The notes: a model not told the origin generated them from the letters alone. DNA of 15,530 bases from Mailhella massiliensis (GCF_020741395.1 NZ_DYZA01000237.1:1-15530); one strand, 5' to 3'; positions 1 through 8,300 are shown, counted from the first letter of the stretch. Program-made: numbers and translations.

Positions 1-69
1 TTCATGGAAGTATCGGCGCTCTTCCGCGCCCCGCATGAACGGCACCCGTATCGGCGCATGCCCCCCCGC

Positions 70-1194
70 TCAGGTTCTGCGCACGGCCTCTTCATACACC
101 TTGAGGGTGGAGGAAAGAAAATCCTCCAGCCTCAGGCCGCCCTGAAAAATGCGTTCCCGGCAGATGCCGGCAAGCTCACTGCGCCATTCTTCGTCGAGAG
201 CCTGCACCATGCGTTCTGCCATGGCCTGCGTATCGCCGGGCGCGAAGCAGTAAGGCCCGGGCACGAGGTCGGGCATGACGCCGGTGGTGGAGGAAATGAG
301 GGGCACGCCGCAGGCCATGATCTCCAGAGCCGCCCGGGCAATGGCCTCTGAACCGAGAGAAGCCAGAATACCGAAATCCAGCGCGGAAATAACGGCTTCA
401 GGGTACTCCACCTTCCCCGTTACGGTAACGACATGCCCGAGTTCCCCCAGCCCCTGCTCCCTTGTCCATCGGGCCACGTCGGCCGTGCTGAATTCGGAAT
501 CAAAGCCTATGACGAGAAAGCGGAGCCTTTGCGCCTTGGACGAAAGCTTCCGGGCAAGGGCCAGCGCTTCTATACTTTCCTTAATACCCTTCACGCTGTC
601 CATGCGGCCCAAAAGGCCCATGACGATATCATCCTCGCCGTAGCCGTAGCTCTGCCGCATTTTCTGCCGCGCCGCATCGTCGGCATGGAAACGCTCCGTG
701 TCCACCCCCCCCAGGATGGTATGCAGACGGGAGGAAGGAACGTGCAGGGCTTCGAAAAAATGCCGCGCCATGAGGCTGTTGGTGGCGATGACGGCATCGG
801 CCGCGGAACAGTGCAGCCACCGGTTCACGAAACCTCCCCGGGGCAGGCGGCGATCCCCCCGGGTGCGCACCAGGGCAAAACCGCCGCTTCTTTTCATGAG
901 CGCCCATAAAATGAAGGCCTCGCCCCGGTGGCAGTTGACCACATCCGGCCTGAAAGAACGCACAAGGTCGCCCATGCCGCGCCACAGTTCCACAAGCTTT
1001 ACGGGAGACTGGGTGTTGAAGGGCAGCGCGATGGTGGGAAGCCCCATCGCCTTCGCCTTTTCCAGCGGAGGCGTTCCGGCAAGACCTGCCACAAGGGATT
1101 CATGCCCCGCCTTCTGCAGGCAATGCGCGAGCGTCACCCCGTACCAGGCTGTGGCGTTGTACCAGCGGACATTGACGACCTGTATGCAGCGCAT
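70..1194 (-). CDS. Glycosyltransferase family 4 (GT-B fold) protein
   Basis: This 374-residue protein is a GT-B glycosyltransferase that probably transfers a sugar from a nucleotide-sugar donor during surface polysaccharide or LPS assembly at the inner face of the membrane. The N-terminal acceptor half opens with MRCIQVVNVRWYNATAWYG and contains a FRPDVVNCHRGEA segment. The C-terminal donor half has GLLGRMDSVKG, then the family's E-x7-E motif (about E283 and E291) in GSEAIARAALEIMACGVPL. No signal peptide or membrane segment is visible. I chose the ATG at 1194 because GGGAG lies five bases upstream. A GTG at 1209, overlapping the TAG of the upstream M20 gene, would add five residues but lacks a good ribosome site. 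The overlap means the two genes are almost certainly co-transcribed and perhaps translationally coupled. Donor and acceptor cannot be read from sequence. Confidence 0.88.
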   Translation of the reverse strand: MRCIQVVNVRWYNATAWYGVTLAHCLQKAGHESLVAGLAGTPPLEKAKAMGLPTIALPFNTQSPVKLVELWRGMGDLVRSFRPDVVNCHRGEAFILWALMKRSGGFALVRTRGDRRLPRGGFVNRWLHCSAADAVIATNSLMARHFFEALHVPSSRLHTILGGVDTERFHADDAARQKMRQSYGYGEDDIVMGLLGRMDSVKGIKESIEALALARKLSSKAQRLRFLVIGFDSEFSTADVARWTREQGLGELGHVVTVTGKVEYPEAVISALDFGILASLGSEAIARAALEIMACGVPLISSTTGVMPDLVPGPYCFAPGDTQAMAERMVQALDEEWRSELAGICRERIFQGGLRLEDFLSSTLKVYEEAVRRT

Positions 1195-1208
1195 GGCAAC
1201 TCCCGGCA

Positions 1209-2453
1209 CTATGCGTTGAAGAGCATGGAAGCGTACACCTGCGCTTCCTTGACGGCAAAGGAAATGCGGGCGGCCTCATTGGGCGCGTGGCAGTTTTCAA
1301 AGATAAGCGACCATACGGCGGCGGGAACGCCCCTCTCGCGGAAATTGACGGCCACGGTGGAGCCGCCTATGCCGCCGCAGCGGCAATCCACGCCCAGTAC
1401 TTCCTTCACCGCCTTTTTCAGGCTCGTCACCACGGGGCTGTCTTCCGGCGTGGGAGCAGCCGCAGGCTCCTGCATGAAGGGCTCCACCTCCACACGGACG
1501 CCGCGGCTTTCCGCCACCTGCGCCCCCAGCTCACGGAAAGCGGCAAGCACATCCGCAAGCGGATAACAGGGCAGCACGCGGCAGTCGATATAAAAAACTT
1601 CCCTGCCGGGAATAGTGTTCACATTGGGCACGTTGGCTTCGTGCCTCGTGGGCGTGAAGGTAGAACGGTTAGGCGAAAAAAGTCCGTCCCTCGCGGAAAA
1701 ACGCTTCTCCACTTCCGCCGCACCGAGTATCATGGCTGCCGCCGCCATAAGGGCGTTGTTGCCCTCGTCGGGACGGGAGGCATGGCACTGGCGGCCTTCA
1801 ATGACCACGCGCAGCCACAGGATGCCCTTTTCCGCAACTTCGATGAAGCGGCCGTCGGCACTGCCGGAATCAGGCACCATGACAAGGTCGCCCTCGGCGA
1901 TGAAATCAGGCTTCTCGCGGAAAAGATGTTGTATGCCGTAGGCGTTGCCCGTTTCCTCATCGGAAACAAAGATAAGCCCCAGGCCGAGATCGGGCACGAT
2001 GTTCCGTTCCTTCAAAGCCGCCGCGATCAGGCAGCCGCAGACTATGGCCTGCTGATTGTCTTCCACGCCTCGCCCGACGATGAGGTCAGGATCCTTTTCG
2101 TCGCGCGTCACCGTCCACGGGTCGGTATGCCACAGGCTCTCCTCGCCTGCGGGCACCACATCCATGTGGCCCAATATCCACAATGTGCGCGCAGTACGCC
2201 CCGGAATCCTCACGATGAGATTGGGCCTTCTGCCGGAAGATACACGGCTGTCGGCGGCGTCCACATGTTCTATTTCGTCGATACCGAAGGAACGAAGCCA
2301 CGTTTCAAGGTAATCGGCCTTGCGCTGCTCCCCATCTCCTCCGTTGCCGGGGCCGAGAGCCCGCGCTGCCGTCAGGGTGCTTTGCAGTTCAAACACGCGC
2401 CCGGCACAGCCGGAAAGCGCCTCAAGTATCTCATTTTTCTGTTCCAGAGACAT
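1209..2453 (-). CDS. M20 family metallohydrolase (ArgE/DapE/carboxypeptidase type)
   Basis: This is a 414-residue cytosolic zinc hydrolase that cleaves an amide bond such as an N-acyl amino acid or a peptide; the substrate is unknown. The co-catalytic metal site is intact. ILGHMDVV supplies H96 and D98, GVEDN supplies bridging D132, SDEETGN supplies the general base E166 and ligand E167, VPDSG supplies D195, and CHAPNE near the C-terminus supplies H389. A lid/dimerisation domain lies roughly between residues 205 and 325. The length fits M20A enzymes such as ArgE, DapE and CPG2. The ATG at 2453 has GGAG five bases upstream. It lies directly ahead of the glycosyltransferase and probably leads a two-gene transcript. 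ArgE or DapE identity is not claimed, because neighbouring arginine or lysine genes are absent and the motifs are shared by the whole family. Confidence 0.9.
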   Translation of the reverse strand: MSLEQKNEILEALSGCAGRVFELQSTLTAARALGPGNGGDGEQRKADYLETWLRSFGIDEIEHVDAADSRVSSGRRPNLIVRIPGRTARTLWILGHMDVVPAGEESLWHTDPWTVTRDEKDPDLIVGRGVEDNQQAIVCGCLIAAALKERNIVPDLGLGLIFVSDEETGNAYGIQHLFREKPDFIAEGDLVMVPDSGSADGRFIEVAEKGILWLRVVIEGRQCHASRPDEGNNALMAAAAMILGAAEVEKRFSARDGLFSPNRSTFTPTRHEANVPNVNTIPGREVFYIDCRVLPCYPLADVLAAFRELGAQVAESRGVRVEVEPFMQEPAAAPTPEDSPVVTSLKKAVKEVLGVDCRCGGIGGSTVAVNFRERGVPAAVWSLIFENCHAPNEAARISFAVKEAQVYASMLFNA

Positions 2454-2475
2454 ATCAGCTCCATTAAATGCCTAA

Positions 2476-2504
2476 CACCGGGCATCGCCTGGCAATGCCC
2501 GGTG
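2476..2504 (-). terminator. Perfect 10-bp hairpin after the PxxKW gene (weak terminator or attenuator)
   Basis: CACCGGGCAT (2476-2485) pairs perfectly with ATGCCCGGTG (2495-2504) around a 9-base loop. It lies between the PxxKW gene and the M20 gene, both on the minus strand. On that strand it is followed by TTAGGCATTT rather than a clean U tract. It may be a leaky terminator for the upstream gene or a leader structure for M20, whose ribosome site begins only about 20 bases further on. Confidence 0.4.
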
Positions 2505-2603
2505 GGAAGGCCGGAAGAAAATGCGGAAGGCTCCGCGAAGATGCCGGGGCACCCCGCCGCATGGCCCGCATCAGGCCCGAAGGCCCGGAAAAAACGGTAC
2601 GGC

Positions 2604-2870
2604 CTAGCGACCCTTGGCGGCGCGCTTGGAAGCCTTCAGAGGGTTGACCTTGGCCTTGGCGGTGCTTTCCATCTTGACGTGGGTGGCGAAGTTGCACTTG
2701 CCGGAGACCCACTTCTTGGCGGGCATGGGGTAGCTGGAGCAGAACTGCTGGCCTTCGAATTCGCAGACGCGATCGCAGCCGGTGCAGTTTTCAACGACGG
2801 GCTGAACAGGAATGCCGTTCACTTCAACACCGGCTTCGGTCTTGACGGCGTTCTGAAGAACTTTGCTCAT
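2604..2870 (-). CDS. PxxKW family cysteine-rich small protein
   Basis: This 88-residue protein has five cysteines: C29, C32 and C36 (in NCTGCDRVCEF), C44 (in QQFC) and C59 (in SGKCNF). PAKKW at residues 50-54 is the motif that names the PxxKW family, seen mainly in sulfate reducers and related anaerobes. The cysteine spacing suggests a small metal site (zinc or Fe-S), but I know of no demonstrated function. The last 20 residues are rich in Lys, Arg and Ala (PLKASKRAAKGR), which could bind nucleic acid or an acidic partner. The ATG at 2870 has a strong GGAGG six bases upstream; a longer reading frame to 2897 would skip this site. The gene has its own sigma70-like promoter and a leader hairpin, which suggests high expression. 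Confidence 0.85.
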   Translation of the reverse strand: MSKVLQNAVKTEAGVEVNGIPVQPVVENCTGCDRVCEFEGQQFCSSYPMPAKKWVSGKCNFATHVKMESTAKAKVNPLKASKRAAKGR

Positions 2871-2889
2871 AGGAATCCTCCAAGTAATT

Positions 2890-2904
2890 CCCCGCATGGC
2901 GGGG
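2890..2904 (-). other. Leader hairpin upstream of the PxxKW ribosome site
   Basis: CCCCGC (2890-2895) and GCGGGG (2899-2904) form a 6-bp GC-only stem with a 3-base loop in the 5' leader of the PxxKW gene. It lies about 9 bases upstream of the GGAGG. It would sit inside the leader transcribed from the promoter at 2929-2958. It could stabilise the mRNA or keep the ribosome site open. Confidence 0.4.
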
Positions 2905-2928
2905 CTGGTTAGCGCTACAGGAACTCGA

Positions 2929-2958
2929 ATAATTGTCCTGTAATCGCCTTTCTGTCAA
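2929..2958 (-). promoter_or_regulatory. Sigma70-type promoter for the PxxKW gene
   Basis: On the minus strand a perfect TTGACA (2958-2953) is followed after 18 bases by AATTAT (2934-2929), four of six matches to the -10 consensus. The predicted start is near 2922, giving a leader of about 50 bases. Confidence 0.55.
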
Positions 2959-3035
2959 GCCCCAATTGCAAGGGGCGCAAAAAACCGGGAAAACTGGACA
3001 TGGCCCGGGCATCCATAGTATGTTGCCCCTTGCAA
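2959..3035. repeat. Inverted repeat in the divergent intergenic region
   Basis: TTGCAAGGGGC (2966-2976) is repeated exactly in inverted orientation as GCCCCTTGCAA (3025-3035), 48 bases apart. The left arm also pairs locally with GCCCC at 2959-2963. The arms flank the plus-strand promoter, and the left arm lies just behind the PxxKW -35 box. An operator pair or a looped regulatory site is plausible, but no regulator is identified. Confidence 0.4.
2995..3024 (+). promoter_or_regulatory. Probable promoter for the HEAT-like gene
   Basis: TGGACA (2995-3000) and TATGTT (3019-3024) are separated by 18 bases, just upstream of the AAGGAG ribosome site at 3037. The -10 box is only four of six to consensus, so this is a moderate call. 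Confidence 0.4.
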
Positions 3036-3049
3036 GAAGGAGTATCCCC

Positions 3050-3634
3050 ATGCCCCGTTTCCGCACCCTGAAAACCGCCCTCCGCGCGTGGTTCCGCAAT
3101 GATTCCTGGTCGGAGGATCAGCCGCTCCCTCCGGAATGTGAAGAGGCCGCTCCCCTTTCCCTGGCCAACGCCCTTTTCGCCTGCCTGACGGAGGGGGGCA
3201 GCACGGCCGAGCGCGCTGCCTTCGCCATGGGGGTCGTCATGGCCCGCGTGTATGAAACTTCCCCGGAAGACGCGAAGAACATCGTGCGCCGCTTCATGTG
3301 GCACATGAACGAGGAATCGGGCAACATAGGTTGGGGCATTCCCGAGGCCTTCGGCGAAACGCTGGCCCGGGTACCTCCCCTGGCCGATACCTTCCGCCGC
3401 GTGCTGCTCCATTATATCTACGACGCGCCGGAAGAAAAGAGCACGGGCTTCTGCGACCATGCGCCCCTGCGCATTTCCTGCTACCATGCCATAGCGCGTC
3501 TTCTGGAGGCGAGGCCGGATTTCGTGGCCGAGGCCATGCCCCTCCTGCGCCTTTCCGCACAGAACGAAACGGATGAGCCCTGCCGCGACGCGGCCCGCGC
3601 CCTGGTGCGGAAGTACATGCTCACCGCCTTGTAA
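3050..3634 (+). CDS. HEAT-repeat-like helical protein (resembles the DVU0298 family)
   Basis: This 194-residue soluble protein appears almost entirely helical, with no signal peptide or membrane span. From about residue 75 onward it looks like alpha-solenoid (HEAT-like) helices, including a distinctive NEESGNIGWGIPEAFGE stretch (from N87) and paired helices up to the C-terminus (ARALVRKYML). This stretch recalls conserved Desulfovibrio proteins annotated as the DVU0298 family. That assignment is from memory of the family and is not certain. Such repeats usually form protein-interaction scaffolds; no catalytic motif is visible. The ATG at 3050 has AAGGAG seven bases upstream; an upstream in-frame start at 2933 would run through the promoter. 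It is monocistronic, divergent from the PxxKW gene and convergent with the LSm-like gene. Confidence 0.75.
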   Translation: MPRFRTLKTALRAWFRNDSWSEDQPLPPECEEAAPLSLANALFACLTEGGSTAERAAFAMGVVMARVYETSPEDAKNIVRRFMWHMNEESGNIGWGIPEAFGETLARVPPLADTFRRVLLHYIYDAPEEKSTGFCDHAPLRISCYHAIARLLEARPDFVAEAMPLLRLSAQNETDEPCRDAARALVRKYMLTAL

Positions 3635-3848
3635 TCCCGCCGACGGGAACGGAGAAAAGCGCCGTGCGACAGCGTATTCTCCCCTTCTTCCGGGCCTTCC
3701 CCTGCGCGGCCGCAAAACTTTTCCCGGGTCCGCGCCCCGGGCGCAGGGCCGTGCCTGAAAAAGAAGGCCTCTCCTGCATGAAACAGCACGGCGGGACGGA
3801 GCCGGCATATCCCGGCGTGAGGGAAGGACTTTGAGCCCGCTATCCGAA

Positions 3849-3896
3849 GCACAAAAAAAGAGCTTCCCGCATGGCCGGAAGCTCTTTTTTTTGTGC
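3849..3896. terminator. Bidirectional intrinsic terminator between convergent genes
   Basis: GAGCTTCC (3860-3867) pairs with GGAAGCTC (3877-3884) around a 9-base loop. Seven As precede the stem and eight Ts follow it, and GCAC/GTGC extends the symmetry outside. It can end transcripts from both sides: the HEAT-like gene (plus) and the LSm-like gene (minus), whose stop is only about 14 bases away. The 214 bases from 3635 to 3848 hold only short GC-rich dyads and no credible gene. Confidence 0.85.
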
Positions 3897-3909
3897 TTTG
3901 CAAGAAGAC

Positions 3910-4236
3910 TTACAGAATAAGGCCGGAGCCGCCCTGCGAAGGGTTGGGGTTCAGGCCGCCGGAAGACAGGGAAAGCTTGGAACAGGCTTCCAGGTACTTA
4001 TCCTGCACTTCCTGCGGGGTATGGGAATACTCGAAAAGGAAATGCTTGGCCTCGATGCGGCCGTTGAATTCCTGATCGAAGGGATAGCCGTAGGGGAGCA
4101 TCATGAGCTGGACGCCCTGCTGAGTGGGCACGGTCTGCATGATGGCGACGTCGGTCAGGGCGTTGGCTTCGGCGTCGAATTTGCCGATGATGAGCTCACC
4201 GGTCACGATTTTTACAAGACGAATATCATAGGCCAT
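3910..4236 (-). CDS. Small LSm/Hfq-like candidate protein
   Basis: This 108-residue protein is predicted to be mostly beta. Its first 50 residues (IRLVKIVTGELIIGKFD, then a central LTDVAIMQTVP strand and VQLMMLPYGYPF) follow the layout of small LSm-like barrels: a glycine-containing Sm1-like strand pair, a hydrophobic third strand, then strands ending in a Y-x-P-type motif. The later segment (FLFEYSHTPQEVQDKYLEA) and the overall pattern recall LSm-like proteins of tailed phages. The tail (GGLNPNPSQGGSGLIL) is Gly/Ser/Asn rich and probably disordered. If the fold is right, RNA binding is possible, but no function is demonstrated. The ATG at 4236 has AAGGAG seven bases upstream. The frame could extend to 4548, but that would overlap rnc and its promoter and is not credible. 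The gene is divergent from rnc. Confidence 0.8.
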   Translation of the reverse strand: MAYDIRLVKIVTGELIIGKFDAEANALTDVAIMQTVPTQQGVQLMMLPYGYPFDQEFNGRIEAKHFLFEYSHTPQEVQDKYLEACSKLSLSSGGLNPNPSQGGSGLIL

Positions 4237-4264
4237 AGCAGGACTCCTTGAATGTTGTGGTAGA

Positions 4265-4293
4265 TAAGTAGGAAGTACCGGCCTTCTTGTCAA
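4265..4293 (-). promoter_or_regulatory. Promoter for the LSm-like gene
   Basis: A perfect TTGACA (4293-4288 on the minus strand) is followed after 17 bases by TACTTA (4270-4265), a poor -10 match. The -35 box and its position relative to the AAGGAG ribosome site make it the best candidate in the region. Confidence 0.4.
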
Positions 4294-4308
4294 GTCGGAC
4301 GGGAAGTA

Positions 4309-4337
4309 TTGCCAAGTGTGCCATATGAACCTATTTC
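4309..4337 (+). promoter_or_regulatory. Possible promoter for rnc
   Basis: TTGCCA (4309-4314) and TATTTC (4332-4337) are spaced by 17 bases, giving a start near 4344. That would leave a leader only just long enough to hold the GAGGAG at 4348-4353. It is back-to-back with the minus-strand promoter. Confidence 0.3.
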
Positions 4338-4360
4338 TTTCCGGTATGAGGAGTTTTGCC

Positions 4361-5077
4361 ATGCAAAGGACAGCCTTTTCCCCGGACAGCCTGAAACGCC
4401 TTGCGGAACTTGAGGTGCGCCTCGGGTACCGCTTCCGCGATATTTCGCTTCTGGCCACGGCCCTGACCCACAGTTCCTGGGCCAACGAACACAACACCTT
4501 GCACAACGAGCGGCTGGAGTTTCTGGGCGACGCAGTACTGGAGGTCAATGTTTCCCATGAAATCTACAGGCGCTTTCCTCAGGAAAGGGAAGGCGGTATG
4601 ACGCGCCTGCGCTCCCGCCTGGTGAGCGAGGGCAAGCTCGCCGAGCTGGCCAGAGGGCTGGGCCTCGGCGAGATGCTGTTCATGGGGCGCGGGGAAGAGG
4701 CCCAGGGCGGAAGGGAACGCCCCGCCCTTATCGCCGACGCCATGGAAGCCGTGCTCGGCGCCGTGTATCTGGACGGCGGGCACGAGGAGGCCTCGGCTCT
4801 CATCCACCGCCTCTACGCAGGCAAATGGCCCGACCCGGAAAGCGACAGAAAAAGCAAGGATTATAAGACCCGTCTGCAGGAAGCCACCCAGGCCCGGCTC
4901 CATTCCCTGCCCGTGTATCTGCCCCTCTCCAGCACGGGGCCGGAGCACGCCAAGACCTTCCGCGTGCAGCTGGAACTTTCCGACGGCCGATGCTTCGTTG
5001 CGGAAGGCGGGAGCCTGAAGCGCGCTGAACAGGAGGCCGCGCGTCTGGCGTTGGCGGCCCTCGGCATCACGGAATAA
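4361..5077 (+). CDS. rnc: Ribonuclease III
   Basis: This 238-residue enzyme is a double-strand-specific endoribonuclease that matures rRNA and processes structured mRNAs and small RNAs. The signature NERLEFLGDAVLE spans residues 49-61, and the catalytic acidic set is complete: E53, D57, D126 and E129 (the last two in ALIADAMEAVLGAVYLDGG). The C-terminal double-stranded RNA-binding domain covers about residues 167-236 (DYKTRLQEATQ through SLKRAEQEAARLALAAL). The length matches bacterial RNase III (about 225-240). The ATG at 4361 has GAGGAG seven bases upstream; an in-frame ATG at 4316 lies in the promoter. The familiar rnc-era arrangement is not seen here: rnc stands alone and ends at a terminator. 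Confidence 0.97.
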   Translation: MQRTAFSPDSLKRLAELEVRLGYRFRDISLLATALTHSSWANEHNTLHNERLEFLGDAVLEVNVSHEIYRRFPQEREGGMTRLRSRLVSEGKLAELARGLGLGEMLFMGRGEEAQGGRERPALIADAMEAVLGAVYLDGGHEEASALIHRLYAGKWPDPESDRKSKDYKTRLQEATQARLHSLPVYLPLSSTGPEHAKTFRVQLELSDGRCFVAEGGSLKRAEQEAARLALAALGITE

Positions 5078-5102
5078 ACCCGGCGCGAAAAACGCCTTTC
5101 AT

Positions 5103-5126
5103 GCCCCCGGCAACAGGGGCTTTTTT
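5103..5126 (+). terminator. Intrinsic terminator after rnc
   Basis: GCCCC (5103-5107) pairs with GGGGC (5116-5120) around an 8-base loop, followed directly by six Ts (5121-5126). It lies 25 bases after the rnc stop. Confidence 0.8.
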
Positions 5127-5152
5127 CCCTCGCGGCACAAGGCGACGTGGGC

Positions 5153-5184
5153 GCGGCATCTTCACCATGGAATGGAGATGCCGC
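5153..5184. repeat. Unassigned 9-bp dyad in the rnc/activase gap
   Basis: GCGGCATCT (5153-5161) and AGATGCCGC (5176-5184) form a perfect 9-bp inverted repeat around 14 bases. No T tract follows on either strand, so it does not look like a terminator. It lies about 120 bases upstream of the presumed activase promoter. The rest of 5127-5280 shows nothing gene-like. Confidence 0.5.
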
Positions 5185-5280
5185 ATAACTTTCCGCGCCC
5201 TTCAGCGGCAAAGAAGACCTCGCCCCTCTTTTCCGGACGGAGCCATGCCTTCTGTCCGACAAACGAAATGAACTGCGCCC

Positions 5281-5309
5281 TTGCCTTTTTCCGGCTTTTC
5301 TTTTAGAGT
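5281..5309 (+). promoter_or_regulatory. Probable promoter for the activase-fusion/U32 operon
   Basis: TTGCCT (5281-5286) and TAGAGT (5304-5309) are separated by 17 bases, each four of six to consensus, in a locally T-rich stretch. The predicted start near 5316 leaves a leader of about 25 bases. Confidence 0.4.
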
Positions 5310-5340
5310 GAGTCCGTTCGATTCCCTCAGGGTGTCTTGT

Positions 5341-8300
5341 ATGGATACAAGGTCGACCTTGGCTATTGGTCTTGATATCGGCTCCACCACGGTGAAGCTT
5401 GTTGTCCTCGACTCTTCTACCCGCGTGCTCTATGCGCGCTACCAGCGTCATCTTTCCGATGTTCGCTCCACTGTAGCCCAGCTCTTCCGTGAGGCGCTTG
5501 CCGACGGCGGACTCTTCGGGCATACCTTCACTCTGGCCGCTACCGGTTCCGGCGCCATTTCCCTTACCGAAGAACTGGGCATCCCCTTTGTCCAGGAAGT
5601 CATCGCCTCGGCGGAGAGCATCCGCCGCCGCATCCCCGATGTCGATGTAACCATCGAACTCGGCGGGGAAGACGCGAAGATCACCTTCTTCACCGGCGGC
5701 GTGGAACAGCGCATGAATGAAACCTGCGCCGGGGGAACAGGCGCCTTCATCGACCAGATGGCGGCCTTCCTCAACACCGACGCCGCAGGCCTCAACGAAC
5801 TGGCTGCGAGAAGCCGCACCATTTATCCCATCGCATCGCGCTGCGGGGTATTTGCCAAAACCGACATTCTCCCTCTTCTTAATGAAGGATGCGCACGGGA
5901 AGACATTGCCGCCTCCATTTTCCAAGCCGTGGTGGAACAGGCCGTCAGCGGCCTTGCCTGCGGCCGTGCCATAGAAGGCAAGGTGGCCTTTCTCGGAGGC
6001 CCCCTCGCCTTCCTCGGCAGCCTGCGGCAGCGCTTTGTGGAAACGCTGGCCCTTTCGGAAGAAAACGCCGTCTTCCCACCTTATGCGGAATACTTCGTGG
6101 CCATGGGCACGGCCATGCATTCCGTTTTTCAGCACGAGCTTCCCGGCGACGAGCAGCAGGTTGGAGAGCGTGTATGGACAGCCGAAGAGCTGTCGGCTCT
6201 TGCTGAAAAACTGATCTCGGGTTCCCACGTCTCGGATGAAGTTTCCCTGCCTCCTCTTTTCACCGACGAAGAGGAGCTTCGCGCCTTCCGCGAAAGACAC
6301 GGCAAGCATGTGGCTGAAAGCGCTTCATTTTCCGACCTGCAAGGCAGCGAAGAGCATCCCGCTTCCGTCTATCTCGGTATCGACGCGGGTTCCACTACCA
6401 TCAAATCCGTGCTGACCGACGAAAAGGGCCGCATCCTCTACCATACCTACGCGCCGAGTGAGGGACGTCCGCTTGAAGCCTCAGTGCAGATACTCAAGGA
6501 TATCTACGCCATGCTGCCCGCCCATGCGCGCATTGCCTCGGCGGGTGTCACGGGTTACGGCGGCGGGCTCATCCGTGCGGGGCTTCACGCCGATGTGGAC
6601 GAAGTGGAGACGCTGGCCCACTGCAAAGCCGCGCAGTTCTTCCTGCCAAACGTCACCTTCGTGCTCGACATAGGCGGACAGGATATCAAGTGCCTCCATG
6701 TGAAGGACGGCATGGTGGACCGCATACAGCTCAATGAAGCCTGCTCGGCAGGCTGCGGCTCCTTCATCGAGACCTTCGCCAAGTCCCTGGGCATGGATCT
6801 GCCCTCTTTTGTGGATGAGGCTCTGCACGCTGAAAAGCCCGTGGATCTCGGCACGCGCTGTACCGTGTTCATGAATTCGCGCGTCAAGCAGGCGCAGAAG
6901 GAAGGCCGCTCCGTGGGCGATATCGCCGCCGGCCTTTCCTACTCCGTGATAAAGAACGCCCTCTACAAGGTCATCAAGATATCCAGCCCCGAAGAACTCG
7001 GCGAGCACGTCATCGCCCAGGGCGGTTCGTTCAAAAACGACGCGCTCCTGCGCGCCCTGGAGCTCAGCCTCGGGCGGGAAGTGCTGCGCCTCGACATTGC
7101 CGGGCTCATGGGAGCCTTCGGCGCGGCCCTTATCGCCAAGGAAAACGAATCTCCGGCCGGTTCCCCCCTGCTCTCCCGCGAGGAACTCGCCTCTTTCCAT
7201 GCGGAACGGAACGTGACGCGGTGCAAGGGCTGCTCCAACCACTGCCTGCTTACCATGAACCGCTTCTCCGACGGTTCGCGCTTCGTTTCCGGCAACCGCT
7301 GCGAACGCGGTGCGGGCAAGAGCGCCTCGGACGAAAGCCTGCCCAACCTCTTTGATTACAAATACAAAAGGCTGTTCGGCCACTATACGCCCCTTACGCC
7401 CGATAAGGCCCCGCGCGGAACCATAGGTATCCCCCGCGTACTGAACATGTATGAAGACTACCCCATGTGGTTCACGCTGTTCACGAAGCTGGGCTTCCGC
7501 GTAGTACTTTCCTCCGACTCTTCCAAAAAAATGTTCGCCAAAGGTATGGCCACCATACCTTCGCAGACGGTATGCTATCCGGCAAAGCTCAGTCACGGCC
7601 ATATCATGGATCTTATCCAGAAGGGCGTGCACCGCATTTTCTACCCCTGCATCGCCTTTGAACGGAAGGAATTCTTCACTCAGGACAACCACTACAACTG
7701 CCCCGTGGTGGGCGGCTATCCGGAACTTCTGAAAAACAATGTGGAAAAGCTTCGGGAACAGGGAGTGGAACTCATCTGCCCCTTCCTTCCCGTGGAGCTG
7801 GACGGACTCATCAACATGCTGCTCCAGCTCGACCTTTTCCGCAACATCCCGAGAGCCGAACTTCAGGAAGCGCTGGAAGAAGCCTTCCGGGAAAAGAAGA
7901 AGTTCAAGGATGACTTGAGGGAAAAGGGCCGGGAAGTGCTGGACTTTCTCAAAGAGACCGGCAAAATGGGCATCATTCTTGCCGGCCATCCCTATCATGT
8001 GGACCCGGAAGTCCATCACGGTATTCCCGACCTCATCACCGCCTCCAGCCTCGCCGTGCTCACGGAAGATTCCGTGGCGCATCTCATGCCCGATCCCGGC
8101 AGGCTGCGCGTGGTGGATCAGTGGACCTTCCACGCAAGGCTGTACCGGGCGGCGGCCTATGCCGCGCAGTCGGATCAGGTCTCCCTCGTGCAGCTCGTTT
8201 CCTTCGGCTGCGGGCTCGACGCCGTGACGGCCGACCAGGTGGAGGAAATACTCGCCGGTTCCGGCAGGCTCTACACGCAGATCAAAATCGACGAGGGGGC

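Noticed and set aside
1..59. Possible start of another minus-strand gene after the glycosyltransferase
   Set aside because: ATGs at 59 and 36 open two frames that run off the window edge, but fewer than 20 codons are visible and neither has a clear ribosome site. A real gene may start here, but it cannot be supported from this window.
2572..2587. UUCG-type hairpin just after the PxxKW stop, as a terminator
   Set aside because: On the minus strand the T run precedes the stem rather than follows it, so it does not fit an intrinsic terminator for that gene.
1287..2912. A 541-codon open frame on the plus strand
   Set aside because: It is antisense to the M20 and PxxKW genes, both of which have intact motifs; it is a shadow frame.
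5167..5271. A 34-codon plus-strand frame in the rnc/activase gap
   Set aside because: It has no ribosome site, starts inside the loop of the dyad, and is Arg/Pro-rich as expected for random GC-rich sequence.
4861..6309. A 482-codon open frame on the minus strand
   Set aside because: It is antisense to the end of rnc and the start of the activase gene, and crosses the gap containing the activase promoter.
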